The notes below the pieces were generated by a model. It was not told the DNA's origin. It saw only the letters and a program-made list of their open reading frames with translations, and searched no databases. 64,000 nt of DNA from Desulfotignum sp. (GTDB lineage Bacteria > Desulfobacterota > Desulfobacteria > Desulfobacterales > Desulfobacteraceae): NCBI GenBank assembly GCA_021737695.1, contig JAIPDL010000002.1, forward strand, positions 102,038-166,037. Reading direction: 5' to 3'. Positions 1 through 7,940 of this stretch are shown piece after piece. The position numbers were made by a program, and so were the translations under genes. The stretch's first letter is position 1, and each line of letters opens with the position of its first letter.

Positions 1-104
1 TGAGAATAGGCACCACCCTGGGCATCAGCAATTATTTTTCTGAATCTGCGGCACAGATTTCCATCAGGTCCGGCACGCTTCTGGTGATCCGGTCCATGGA
101 TTGA
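1..104 (+). CDS. C-terminal fragment of an unidentified protein (runs off the left edge)
   Basis: An open reading frame enters from the left edge in frame 3 and stops at a TGA at 102-104. The visible tail is 33 residues and ends in LLVIRSMD. I recognise no motif. A hairpin followed by a T run begins a few bases after the stop, as expected at the end of a transcript. The frame is short enough that a chance open frame cannot be excluded. Confidence 0.4.
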   Translation, partial: RIGTTLGISNYFSESAAQISIRSGTLLVIRSMD

Positions 105-106
105 AT

Positions 107-142
107 AAAAAAAGGTGCGCTTTTTACAGCACACCTTTTTTT
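107..142. terminator. Rho-independent terminator, probably bidirectional
   Basis: Arms GGTGCGCT and AGCACACC (one G-U pair) enclose a short loop and are flanked by an A run on the left and a T run on the right. The hairpin can therefore end transcription in both directions. It lies between the convergent end of the left-edge gene and the minus-strand selenoprotein gene. Confidence 0.7.
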
Positions 143-161
143 ACAATTTATCAATATATGA

Positions 162-470
162 TCAGCTGCAGGATCCGCCGCATCCGCCACAATCCGGTGC
201 CCCGAGATCCATGTTGGAATCCAGATGAAATCCCATTCCCGTGAAATCGATTTTAATCTGTTCCGCTTTTTGCATAAATTCTTTGTCCACAACAAATTTG
301 TGGCCTTTTACTTCAAAACTGTCATCCGAATTTTTAGGCTCATCCAGAGCCATGGCAAGGGAAGGTCCCCCTCAGCCGCCGGAATTCAGAAAAATACGAA
401 TCGGGGTCGGTTCCTTCCCCTGAAAGTAGTTGTCGATCTGCTCCTTTGCAGGATCTGTCAATTCAATCAT
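162..470 (-). CDS. HesB/IscA-like selenoprotein with in-frame UGA (Sec33)
   Basis: The minus-strand frame starts at ATG 470-468, with AAGGAG a few bases upstream, and ends at TGA 164-162, giving 102 residues if the in-frame TGA at 374-372 is read as selenocysteine. The context RIFLNSGG-U-GGPSLAMALDEP is that of the HesB/IscA-like selenoprotein family, in which this position is Cys or Sec. The C-terminus CGGCGGSCS is the Cys-rich end typical of A-type Fe-S carriers. The same frame is clearly coding on both sides of the UGA, so this is not a chance stop. A UGA-proximal mini-hairpin (GGGA/TCCC) could be part of a bacterial SECIS, but I could not fold it. Automatic gene calling would give only the 63-residue part after the UGA. 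The likely role is Fe-S or redox chemistry; the exact function is unknown. Confidence 0.85.
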
Positions 471-606
471 TGGTAAACTCTCCTTATGGTTTATTGAATT
501 CAGGTTGTGCCCGCCTGAATGACCCATAGTTTAATCACCGTCCCATGGCCTGTCAATGTCAGGCGCCCTTTTTTTATCCTCCGGTCATCAAAGTGGTATT
601 CACGCG

Positions 607-634
607 TTGCCAAATTTGAAAAATTCTATATAAC
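607..634 (+). promoter_or_regulatory. Possible sigma70 promoter of the U32 gene
   Basis: TTGCCA (607-612) and TATAAC (629-634) are 16 bp apart. Transcription would begin near 641, one or two bases before the ATG at 643, where no Shine-Dalgarno is seen. This implies a leaderless message. The rest of the 471-642 gap holds only a weak hairpin near 551-578 (GCCTG/CAGGC) followed by T residues. Confidence 0.4.
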
Positions 635-642
635 ATATATCT

Positions 643-1707
643 ATGAAATTGTCCGTTCCTTTTATTGCTGATGGCCTCTATATCGATTTTCTGATTAAAA
701 ACAAATCGTTACTGTCATCTGTGTATTTTGCGTTGCCAGACGGTCCGGTTCTCGATGCCCGGGTTCAGTTTGGATCTTCGGACCTGCATTTTTTACAAAA
801 GCATCTGCCCCGCCTGGGCACAATCAAAACCTATTGTCTTTTCAACACCCGCTTTATCACCCCGGACCGGTATTTTGACACCCGGTTTCTGAACCGGATA
901 CTGGACCGGCTCCAGGCCCTGGATTCGATTGGCAGCATCAGCGGTATCGTGTTCTCGGATATGTATCTGCTCACGGCCCTGTCAAAAACCGGGCACAAAC
1001 AGGTGAAATTCCTGGAAGCCGTACCCGGAATCAACATGATGCTGGACAATGCCCCCAAAGCATTTTCCATGCTGGCAGCTATCCGGGAAACCTGTTTTAA
1101 AATGCCTGAAAAACTGGTGATAGACCGATCTTTGAACCGGGATTTCAACGGCTTGGAAAAAATGGTGTCCGCCATCCGGCAGGCCTGCCCGGATGTGGGC
1201 ATTGAACTGATGGCCAATGAAGGGTGTCTGAGTCACTGCCCCTTCAAATTCACCCATGATGCCCAGGTCTCTTTGTCCAATACCAGACTGGTCCCGGAGA
1301 TGACCCACCGGATCAGTCAGGTGCATGGGTGTCATGATTTTTTTTATCGTCATCCACATTATTTTTTCAGCAGTCCGTTTATCCGACCCGAGGATCTTGC
1401 CGCCTATTCGCATCTGGCCGACACGGTCAAAATCAGCGGCCGAACCCTGGGATCACGCTTTTTAATTCAGGCCGTCAATGCATACATCCACAAATCATTT
1501 GACGGCAACCTGCTGGAATTGATGGATGCCACCCGGTTTTTAGCTGATGCTTATCACGTGGACAACAAACAGCTGGGACCTGATTTTTTATTCACCCTTG
1601 CCGGGTGCAATCACTTGTGTGTAAACTGCACCCGATGCCGGGACCTGTTCAACCGAACCGCCCGGCAACAGACACGAATACTCAAACCTTACAAGGACAG
1701 ACCATGA
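643..1707 (+). CDS. U32 peptidase-family-like protein
   Basis: A 354-residue protein. The segment ELMANEGCLSHCPFKF around residue 190-205 matches the NxGCxxxCP signature of U32-family (collagenase-like/YhbU-type) proteins, and a C-terminal Cys cluster (CNHLCVNCTRC) could bind a metal or Fe-S centre. Many U32 proteins act in tRNA or ubiquinone modification rather than proteolysis, so the activity is not assigned. The start has no Shine-Dalgarno but sits at the predicted transcription start. The stop overlaps the galE start (ATGA at 1704-1707), so the two are translationally coupled. It heads a three-gene unit with galE and an ATP-grasp gene. Confidence 0.65.
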   Translation: MKLSVPFIADGLYIDFLIKNKSLLSSVYFALPDGPVLDARVQFGSSDLHFLQKHLPRLGTIKTYCLFNTRFITPDRYFDTRFLNRILDRLQALDSIGSISGIVFSDMYLLTALSKTGHKQVKFLEAVPGINMMLDNAPKAFSMLAAIRETCFKMPEKLVIDRSLNRDFNGLEKMVSAIRQACPDVGIELMANEGCLSHCPFKFTHDAQVSLSNTRLVPEMTHRISQVHGCHDFFYRHPHYFFSSPFIRPEDLAAYSHLADTVKISGRTLGSRFLIQAVNAYIHKSFDGNLLELMDATRFLADAYHVDNKQLGPDFLFTLAGCNHLCVNCTRCRDLFNRTARQQTRILKPYKDRP

Positions 1708-2720
1708 AAATACTGGTGACCGGTGGTGCCGGCTATATCGGCAGCCACACCTGCTTGGCCCTTCTCGAACAGAACATGGATGTGATGGTGGTGGACAATC
1801 TGTGCAACAGTACGGAAGCCTCCTTGACCCGGGTGGAACAGATCACCGGCAAATCCGTTGATTTCTTTAACAGGGATCTGCTGGACAAAGACGCACTCAG
1901 CCGGATCTTTGAACGGTCCCGGCCCGATGCCGTGATCCATTTTGCCGGGCTCAAAGCCGTGGGGGAATCCATCACCATGCCGTTGACCTATTTTCACAAC
2001 AATATCACCGGCATCTTGAACCTGTTGTCGGTCATGGCTGAATCAGACGTCAAAAAAATTATTTTCTCCTCCTCGGCCACCGTGTATGGAGATCCCGCCA
2101 CCCTGCCCATCACGGAAACGTTTCCATTGTCTGTCACCAACCCCTACGGCCGGACCAAATTGATGATCGAACAGATTCTTGGGGACCTGTTTGTATCCGA
2201 TCCTGCATGGCATATCGCCCGGCTCCGGTATTTCAATCCCGTGGGAGCCCATCCCAGCGGTCTGATCGGAGAAGATCCCTTAGGAATTCCCAACAACCTG
2301 GTGCCGTATATCGCCCGGGTGGCCATTGGTTCCCTGGACCGGGTCCGGGTGTTCGGCAATGATTACCCCACCCCGGACGGCACCGGGGTCCGGGATTATA
2401 TTCATGTGTGTGATCTGGCGGAAGGTCATGTCAAAACGCTGCCCAGACTGCTGGCCGCCCCCGGTGTTCTTACCTACAACCTAGGCACGGGAAAAGGATA
2501 TTCAGTACTGGAAATGATCCAGGGATTTGAACGGGCCTGCGGCCGCCCCATCCCCTATGACACAGTTCCCCGGCGGCCGGGTGATATTGCAACCTGCTGG
2601 GCCGACCCTGGCAAAGCCGAAAAAGAACTGGGGTGGAAAGCCACTCGCACCTTAGACGACATGTGTGCAGACGCCTGGCACTGGCAGCAGAAAAATCCCC
2701 ATGGCTATGACCGATCCTAG
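1704..2720 (+). CDS. galE: UDP-glucose 4-epimerase
   Basis: Interconverts UDP-glucose and UDP-galactose in the cytoplasm, supplying sugars for envelope polysaccharide. The 338-residue length is standard. The N-terminus MKILVTGGAGYIGSHT holds the GxxGxxG NAD-binding loop. The SDR triad is visible as a Ser-rich SSSATVYG segment near residue 123 and Y148-x3-K in PYGRTK. The start is the ATG at 1704, overlapping the upstream stop, with AAGGA 8 bp before it. An in-frame upstream ATG at 1605 lies inside the U32 gene and is rejected. The 3' end overlaps the next gene, consistent with one operon. Confidence 0.95.
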   Translation: MKILVTGGAGYIGSHTCLALLEQNMDVMVVDNLCNSTEASLTRVEQITGKSVDFFNRDLLDKDALSRIFERSRPDAVIHFAGLKAVGESITMPLTYFHNNITGILNLLSVMAESDVKKIIFSSSATVYGDPATLPITETFPLSVTNPYGRTKLMIEQILGDLFVSDPAWHIARLRYFNPVGAHPSGLIGEDPLGIPNNLVPYIARVAIGSLDRVRVFGNDYPTPDGTGVRDYIHVCDLAEGHVKTLPRLLAAPGVLTYNLGTGKGYSVLEMIQGFERACGRPIPYDTVPRRPGDIATCWADPGKAEKELGWKATRTLDDMCADAWHWQQKNPHGYDRS

Positions 2721-3510
2721 CCTTTGCCCGGCCAATTCAGGCCTGGTGGCCATCGGGGCCCGACTCAAGCACTGTTCCCGGATCACGACACTGGGATTCA
2801 GGCCCAATTTTAGTGACTATTCCCTTAAACAACAGCAGCAGCTGATCTCGGCCCGGCGCATCCTCTACCCCACCGCGTTTTATGCAAGTCTGTTCAATGC
2901 CATGGGAAAACCCACGTTTCCCAGTGTTCACACCTACACCTTTGCCATGGACAAAATCCGGCAGACCGCCATGTTTCAGATGCTGGGCGTTCCACATCCC
3001 AAAACCCGGGTATATTACGGCCCCCGCCAGAAACAGACCATTCTGTCAGAGTTTTCTTTTCCGTTTATTGCCAAAATTCCCCGGGGCTCAGCCCGGGGCC
3101 AGGGAGTTTTTCTCATCAAAAACCCGGATGATCTGTCCGCATACCTGACCCGGAAAACCCCGGCCTATATCCAGGAATACCTGGCTTTAGACCGGGACAT
3201 GCGGATTATCATCATCGGCCGGGACGTGGTGCTGGCCTACTGGCGGGTCGCCCCGGCAGATACGTTCAAAACCAATATTTCCCAGGGAGGCCACATCTGT
3301 TTTGATCCGGTGCCGGCCGCTGCCCTGGATCTGGCGCTTTGGACGGCAAAAAAATGCGGATGGAACGATGTGGGCATTGATATTGTGGAATCCCAGGGCC
3401 GGTTTCTGGTGCTGGAAGGCAATATGAAATACGGTACCAAAGGCTTTAAAACCGTGGGAATCAACTACAAGCAGATGCTGTGCGACAAAATTCTAAACAA
3501 TGAGGTTTGA
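2701..3510 (+). CDS. ATP-grasp (RimK-like) domain protein
   Basis: About 269 residues from the ATG at 2701 (an ATG at 2707 is also possible). Both overlap the end of galE by under 25 bp. The sequence FIAKIPRGSARGQGVFLI followed by AYIQEYLALDRDMRIIIIG is the ATP-grasp nucleotide-binding core, and DVGIDIVES...FLVLEGNMKYG is the metal-binding end seen in RimK/GshB-like ligases. Such enzymes form amide bonds between a carboxylate and an amine through an acyl phosphate. The substrate cannot be told from the sequence. Coupling to galE and a U32-family gene suggests a shared pathway, but which one is unknown. Confidence 0.75.
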   Translation: MAMTDPSLCPANSGLVAIGARLKHCSRITTLGFRPNFSDYSLKQQQQLISARRILYPTAFYASLFNAMGKPTFPSVHTYTFAMDKIRQTAMFQMLGVPHPKTRVYYGPRQKQTILSEFSFPFIAKIPRGSARGQGVFLIKNPDDLSAYLTRKTPAYIQEYLALDRDMRIIIIGRDVVLAYWRVAPADTFKTNISQGGHICFDPVPAAALDLALWTAKKCGWNDVGIDIVESQGRFLVLEGNMKYGTKGFKTVGINYKQMLCDKILNNEV

Positions 3511-3520
3511 CCCGGGACAG

Positions 3521-4084
3521 CTAGATCAACCCGGCATCTTTTTCATCTTTTTCCCATTCCGACAGATACGCCTGGATGGCAGCATACCTGGCATTTTCCC
3601 GGGGCCTTAACCACACATATCCCATGGCCTCCAGATGATTTTCCAGCAGACTGAAAAATGCGGCCGCCACCTGGTGCACATCATCGCCAGGCACAGACAC
3701 CGCATTCATCCGGTCCGCCACCGCCCGGGTCAGGTGCCCTTCAGGGACAAAAAAATCACACACCACATGATTCCATTCTTCGGGAAAATCCTGGATTTTC
3801 CATGGAATCAAGTGGGTTGGCCTCAGAATCCGGGTATTTTTCACATTGAAATCCGACCGGACAATCTTTGTTTTTCCCGGGGCAAATCCCATCAATGCTT
3901 CGAGCACATCCCGGGCCGTATGCCCGAAAATCCACTCCTCAGGTCCCAGCAGCACCGGGGGGAATTCCGCACTGGTCAACGCGAATTCAAACGGACCGGT
4001 CTGTTTCCAGAACCGCCTGAAATCGGATACATGGGGCAACACCTGTCTGACTACCTGCATGTTATGTTTTTCCTTTTCACTCAT
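3521..4084 (-). CDS. Conserved-looking hypothetical protein
   Basis: 187 residues from the ATG at 4084, convergent with the ATP-grasp gene and divergent from birA. The frame is open further upstream, but that part would run into the birA promoter and coding region on the other strand, so the inner ATG is preferred. A second ATG at 4060 has a better-placed AAGGA. The sequence is soluble, rich in Trp and Pro, with no transmembrane segment and no motif I recognise (for example LGPEEWIFGHTARDVLEALM). Function unknown. Confidence 0.6.
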   Translation of the reverse strand: MSEKEKHNMQVVRQVLPHVSDFRRFWKQTGPFEFALTSAEFPPVLLGPEEWIFGHTARDVLEALMGFAPGKTKIVRSDFNVKNTRILRPTHLIPWKIQDFPEEWNHVVCDFFVPEGHLTRAVADRMNAVSVPGDDVHQVAAAFFSLLENHLEAMGYVWLRPRENARYAAIQAYLSEWEKDEKDAGLI

Positions 4085-4120
4085 GTTTCTTATATAAACC
4101 ACATGGGCGGTCCGGTTCAA
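4085..4120 (-). promoter_or_regulatory. Promoter of the 3521-4084 gene, implying a leaderless message
   Basis: On the minus strand TTGAAC (4120-4115) and TATATA (4096-4091) are 18 bp apart. The expected start of transcription falls at or within a base or two of the ATG at 4084, and there is no room for a ribosome binding site. Confidence 0.5.
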
Positions 4121-4157
4121 GCAAAACCGAAAACCCGAACCCGACGGATCTATTTTC

Positions 4158-4186
4158 TTGACTAGGTGTGATTTTTCTGTTAACCA
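4158..4186 (+). promoter_or_regulatory. Probable promoter of birA-bioYMN
   Basis: TTGACT (4158-4163) is followed after 17 bp by TAACCA (4181-4186), a poor -10 that lies inside the left arm of the BirA-like operator. Transcription would start near 4193, leaving about six bases before the birA ATG at 4199, where no Shine-Dalgarno is visible. Confidence 0.45.
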
Positions 4187-4207
4187 TTCTTTTCTGTTAT
4201 GGTTAAC
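4179..4207 (+). promoter_or_regulatory. Candidate BirA operator overlapping the birA start codon
   Basis: A perfect inverted repeat GTTAACC-N15-GGTTAAC. The spacing and the AACC/GGTT half-sites match the known bacterial BirA site (TTGTAAACC-N14/15-GGTTTACAA). It covers the candidate -10 and contains the birA ATG (4199-4201). It precedes a gene whose product has the N-terminal HTH of repressor-type BirA, so autoregulation by biotinoyl-AMP-bound BirA is the natural reading. Confidence 0.7.
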
Positions 4208-5146
4208 GAAACACAGCATATCCGCCAGATCATCCTGGAACGGTTGTACAGGGAAAAAGGCCGCACCATTTCCGGGGTCAGGCTCAGTGATCTGACCGGC
4301 ATCTCCCGGGTGGCCATATGGAAACATATTCATGCCCTGAAACAAGACGGGTTCCAGATCGAATCCAGCCCTAAAGGGTATTTTCTGACAGACCCGGGCA
4401 ACCTGCTGCTGCCGGTCTGCTTTGACCCGCCTTTATCCGAGCGGATCCATTATTTTCCCCGGGTGACCACCACCATGGACACGGCAAGAGAACTGGCCCG
4501 GCAGGGTGTGCCTCATATTAGCTGTGTGGTGGCGGAACATCAGACAAAAGCCCGGGGCCGGCTCAACCGCAAATGGGAATCAGACCCGGGCGGGCTGTGG
4601 ATCACCCTGATCTTGACTCCGGACACCCCGCCGGCCCTGGCCTATCTATACAATTTTGCCGCATCCCTGAGTCTGTCTTTGACTTTGGAAACCCTGTTCA
4701 AACTGGATGTGTGGGTCAAATGGCCCAATGACCTTCTGCTGGAAGGAAAAAAACTGGCAGGGCTTTTGTCTGAGATCGAAACCCGGGCGGATATGATCCG
4801 GTTTCTGCTGGTGGGTATTGGTATCAATGTCAACAACGACCCCTCTTCCAGTGCATTTGAGGCCATCTCCATTGGCCAGGCCCTGGGCGGACCGGTGTCC
4901 AGACAAAAAATCCTGGCACAATTTCTCCCGTGTTTCTTTGACCGGATCCAGGATTTGAATGCCCAAAACATCATGGCGGCATGGAAGCAACGCACCAGTA
5001 CCATTGGTACCCGGGTCCGGGTGGAAACCCGGAATCAGATCATTGAAGGCCTGGCCCAAGATGTGGATAACGCCGGCACCCTGTGGGTGAAAGATTCAAA
5101 AGGACAGGATCATCCCATTATTTACGGGGACTGTTTTCATGCCTGA
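4199..5146 (+). CDS. birA: Bifunctional biotin--[acetyl-CoA-carboxylase] ligase / biotin repressor
   Basis: Makes biotinoyl-5'-AMP and transfers biotin to a lysine of carboxyl-carrier proteins; with its HTH it can also repress biotin genes. The 315-residue protein has an N-terminal winged helix (residues about 5-65, SDLTGISRVAIWKHIHALK), then the ligase core with the adenylate-binding loop ARGRLNRKW near residue 120, KWPNDLL near 178 and GKKLAGLLSE after it, and a small C-terminal SH3-like domain (TRVRVETRNQIIEG). The full HTH fits the operator at its own start. The bioY start lies just beyond, so ligase and biotin uptake genes form one unit. Confidence 0.93.
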   Translation: MVNETQHIRQIILERLYREKGRTISGVRLSDLTGISRVAIWKHIHALKQDGFQIESSPKGYFLTDPGNLLLPVCFDPPLSERIHYFPRVTTTMDTARELARQGVPHISCVVAEHQTKARGRLNRKWESDPGGLWITLILTPDTPPALAYLYNFAASLSLSLTLETLFKLDVWVKWPNDLLLEGKKLAGLLSEIETRADMIRFLLVGIGINVNNDPSSSAFEAISIGQALGGPVSRQKILAQFLPCFFDRIQDLNAQNIMAAWKQRTSTIGTRVRVETRNQIIEGLAQDVDNAGTLWVKDSKGQDHPIIYGDCFHA

Positions 5147-5159
5147 AAGGAAATATACG

Positions 5160-5690
5160 ATGACTCAGACAGACAGTTTGCGGCCCATGGTTCATGCGGC
5201 ATTGTTTGTGGCTTTGATATGTGTGGGTGCATTTATCGCCATTCCCATTGGACCGGTTCCCATAGTGCTTCAGAACATGTTTGTTCTGCTGGCCGGGCTC
5301 ATTCTGGGACCGGCCTGGGGAACCGCCTGCGTTGCCGTGTATCTGCTGATCGGCCTGGCCGGTTTGCCGGTATTTGCCGGCGGTACGTCAGGAATCGGAA
5401 AGATATTCGGCCCCACAGGCGGATATCTTTTGGGATACCTGCCTGCGGTCCTGGTGACCGGGGCGATATCCAGGTTTCTGGGCCAAACACCGTTCCGGGA
5501 CATCCTGGCCATGATCGGAGGTTCCATCATGCTTTACGGGGTGGGGGTCCCATGGTTGAAGCTGGCGTTTTCCCTGTCCTGGGGCCAGGCCCTGGCGCTG
5601 GGCCTGGTTCCGTTTCTTTTGGGGGATGCCGTGAAAATCGCGGGCGCTGTGGTCATGGCCCGAAAAATCCGGCCCCTGCTCAAGGAATAA
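5160..5690 (+). CDS. bioY: Biotin ECF transporter substrate-binding subunit
   Basis: Membrane S-component that binds biotin and works with the BioM ATPase and BioN. It has 176 residues, about six hydrophobic segments, and the BioY signatures GPVPIVLQNMFVLLAG and YLLIGLAGLPVFAGG..G. The start is the ATG at 5160, with AGGA eight bases upstream. An earlier in-frame ATG at 5139 lies within the end of birA and is less likely. It lies immediately after birA and 6 bp before bioM. Confidence 0.95.
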   Translation: MTQTDSLRPMVHAALFVALICVGAFIAIPIGPVPIVLQNMFVLLAGLILGPAWGTACVAVYLLIGLAGLPVFAGGTSGIGKIFGPTGGYLLGYLPAVLVTGAISRFLGQTPFRDILAMIGGSIMLYGVGVPWLKLAFSLSWGQALALGLVPFLLGDAVKIAGAVVMARKIRPLLKE

Positions 5691-5696
5691 TTTATC

Positions 5697-6452
5697 ATGC
5701 CCCGGCCCATTATGGAAATCGATCATTTAACCCATGCATTTTTCAATGGTACAGGGATTCATGATATCTGCGCCCGGATCTTTCCCGGAGAATTTATTCT
5801 TCTGGCCGGACCCAACGGATCCGGAAAAACCACGCTGATAAGGCATCTCAATGCCCTGGTCCGGCCGACATCCGGTGAAATCCGCCTCCATGGCCGATCC
5901 GTGACGGCAGACCTGGTTGTTACCCGGAAAACCATCGGCATGGTATTCCAGGATGCAGACACCCAGATTGTTGCAGACACGGTAGCAGATGAGGTGGCAT
6001 TCGGCCTGGAAAACCTGAATACACCCCGGGTCCGGATTCTTGAAAAAGTCAATCAGACCCTGGCATACATGAATCTGATCCATTTAAAAGACCGGAACCC
6101 TTCCACCCTGTCCGGCGGTGAGAAAAGACGGCTGGCCATTGCCGGTATTCTGGTCATGGATCCGGAAATTATCGTGCTGGATGAGCCCTTTGCCAACCTG
6201 GATCATCCCGCTTCCCGGGACCTGGTGGAGATCATCCGCCGGTTGAACCGGGAAGGACAAACCATTATCATGGCGACCCACGAAGTGGAGGAAGTGATCA
6301 CTTACGCGTCCCGAATGCTCATCATGGACGGTCAGGGCCGTCTGGTGAAAGATGGCCCGCCCAACAATCTGCTGGGGAATCTGGAACGCTTCGGCATCAG
6401 AGAACCCTGTTTTTCCCGAATGGGATATTCGGCCCCGCCATGGCAGACCTGA
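5697..6452 (+). CDS. bioM: Biotin ECF transporter ATP-binding subunit
   Basis: Cytoplasmic ABC ATPase of the biotin ECF transporter. The 251-residue protein shows Walker A GPNGSGKTTL, Q-loop VFQDADTQIV, ABC signature LSGGEKRRLAIAGIL, Walker B IIVLDEPFANLD and the switch His in ATHEVEE. The sequence type is that of CbiO/BioM rather than importers with binding proteins. The start at 5697 is 6 bp after bioY, and the 3' end overlaps bioN by 13 bp, as usual for subunits made together. Confidence 0.93.
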   Translation: MPRPIMEIDHLTHAFFNGTGIHDICARIFPGEFILLAGPNGSGKTTLIRHLNALVRPTSGEIRLHGRSVTADLVVTRKTIGMVFQDADTQIVADTVADEVAFGLENLNTPRVRILEKVNQTLAYMNLIHLKDRNPSTLSGGEKRRLAIAGILVMDPEIIVLDEPFANLDHPASRDLVEIIRRLNREGQTIIMATHEVEEVITYASRMLIMDGQGRLVKDGPPNNLLGNLERFGIREPCFSRMGYSAPPWQT

Positions 6453-7225
6453 CCCTGTTTTCTTTTCAGGCCGGCACCACGATCCTGCATCACCTGGATG
6501 TCCGGGCCAAGACCGTTCTGGTATGCATGCTGAGCATGGTGCTGTTCACCGCCGGATTCAGCGCATGCCTGATCTGTTTTCTGGTGGTGTATCCATTAAT
6601 GTGTGCCATCGGCATGACCATGTACCGCTTAATCATCCGATTAAAGGGATTTATCCTGCTTCTGGCCATAATGGCAGCCACCCGGGCGGTCACAGTTCCG
6701 GGAGAACCGATTTTATCTGTTTCAGGGATTGAGATCACCCGGCAGGGCCTGGCCCAGGGATCTTTGGTAGGGGGGCGGTTTTTTCTGGTCATGGTGATCG
6801 GCATGCTCTTTGCCGCCACCACCCGGCCGGCTGCTTTGAAAAGCGCGGCCCAATGGTTTTTGGCACCCGTTCCGTTTGTGCCGGAAATGCGGGTGGCCAT
6901 CATGATCAGCCTGTGCCTGAAATTTTTTCCCCTGATCCTTTCCCGGGCCGGACAGACGGCAGACGCAGTGAATGCACGGTGCGGCAGTTTCAAAAAAAAT
7001 CCGGTCCGGCGGATCCGATTTCTGACCCTGCCCCTGCTCAAAAAAACCATTATAAGTGCCGACCATTTGTGTCTGGCCATGGATGCCCGGTGTTACACGG
7101 AACGCCGCACGGATCCCGCATTTGAATCCAACGGCCGAGAACGTCTCTTTCTGGGGGCCGGCATCGGGCTGTGCATAGCAATGGTAATTCTTTCCCAAGA
7201 ATCCTTCTGGATGATATTTTGGTAA
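6440..7225 (+). CDS. bioN: Biotin ECF transporter transmembrane (T) subunit
   Basis: The T-component that couples BioM ATP hydrolysis to BioY. The 261-residue protein has several hydrophobic segments and the two short Ala-Arg coupling motifs of EcfT proteins, visible as VNARCGSF and AMDARCYTE. This completes a dedicated bioYMN transporter. The gap to the next gene is 125 bp with no clear terminator, so the operon probably ends here but this is not shown. Confidence 0.9.
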   Translation: MADLTLFSFQAGTTILHHLDVRAKTVLVCMLSMVLFTAGFSACLICFLVVYPLMCAIGMTMYRLIIRLKGFILLLAIMAATRAVTVPGEPILSVSGIEITRQGLAQGSLVGGRFFLVMVIGMLFAATTRPAALKSAAQWFLAPVPFVPEMRVAIMISLCLKFFPLILSRAGQTADAVNARCGSFKKNPVRRIRFLTLPLLKKTIISADHLCLAMDARCYTERRTDPAFESNGRERLFLGAGIGLCIAMVILSQESFWMIFW

Positions 7226-7350
7226 TCTGCCACATTTGTGGTTGATCCGAGTTTCAATTTGTTGTACAGTTTTTGGTCACGATAATTCATCATTACTTTT
7301 ATGAATGACCTGATAAAATAATACAGGCATTATAAAAGGAGGTATCCATT

Positions 7351-7926
7351 ATGACATCCCCCAGGGAGCCTGTTTCAGGCCCTTCCGTGCTGGATCTGCG
7401 GGGAAGGCAGTCTGTCCGGGCGACATTTAAACTATCCCAGAAAGCCATTGATGCCATCGGGCTGGTGGCGGTTCACATGGGCATCAAGCAGAAATCCCTG
7501 TTTGATCACATCATTGAAGACATGGATGCCATGGAAAAACTGGCCCGGTCCATCCGGTTGCCTCAGTTTGAAAAAATCCACCGGCGGCAGAAAACTTATG
7601 TCATGAGCCGCCGGACCATTGATGCCTTGAGCACGGTGTCACGGGCCCATGACATGCCAAGGGATGCCCTGGTGGAATACGCGGTGCAGAAACTGGAATC
7701 TGTGATACAAAGTGAAAAACTGCGTCATGAAGAACGCAAAAAATTGGCAGTTGAAGTGATGGCCCACTTTGAAAAAGGAGAACAACTGTACCGGTCGATC
7801 ACCCGGAATCTGGGCAAGGATGACCCTTTTTGCCGGCACCTGGGCAAAGCGGTTCAGGCGGCCAGAAAAACAGCGGAAGAACTTCAGACATTTCTGAATA
7901 AAAGTCGGGTACTGGAAGATTTTTAA
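7351..7926 (+). CDS. Uncharacterised protein with two RHH-like repeats
   Basis: 191 residues, ATG preceded by AAAGGAGGT. Two segments resemble each other: residues 23-57 (VRATFKLSQKAIDAIGLVAV) and residues 76-112 (KTYVMSRRTIDALSTVSRAH). Each is a beta-strand-like start followed by two predicted helices, the layout of ribbon-helix-helix DNA-binding domains. The C-terminal third is a charged helix. The stop is 14 bp before the ABC transporter ATPase gene, so it may be co-transcribed and could act as its regulator. The fold assignment is by eye only. Confidence 0.55.
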   Translation: MTSPREPVSGPSVLDLRGRQSVRATFKLSQKAIDAIGLVAVHMGIKQKSLFDHIIEDMDAMEKLARSIRLPQFEKIHRRQKTYVMSRRTIDALSTVSRAHDMPRDALVEYAVQKLESVIQSEKLRHEERKKLAVEVMAHFEKGEQLYRSITRNLGKDDPFCRHLGKAVQAARKTAEELQTFLNKSRVLEDF

Positions 7927-7940
7927 CCAAGGAGGTTGCA

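Noticed and set aside
551..578. Hairpin GCCTG/CAGGC followed by a T run before the U32 gene
   Set aside because: The stem has only five base pairs and a long loop region; with a promoter predicted downstream of it, a role as attenuator is not supported.
7226..7350. Regulatory repeat ATTCAT/ATGAAT before the 191-residue gene
   Set aside because: Six-base arms in AT-rich sequence are easily due to chance, and no promoter could be fixed around them.
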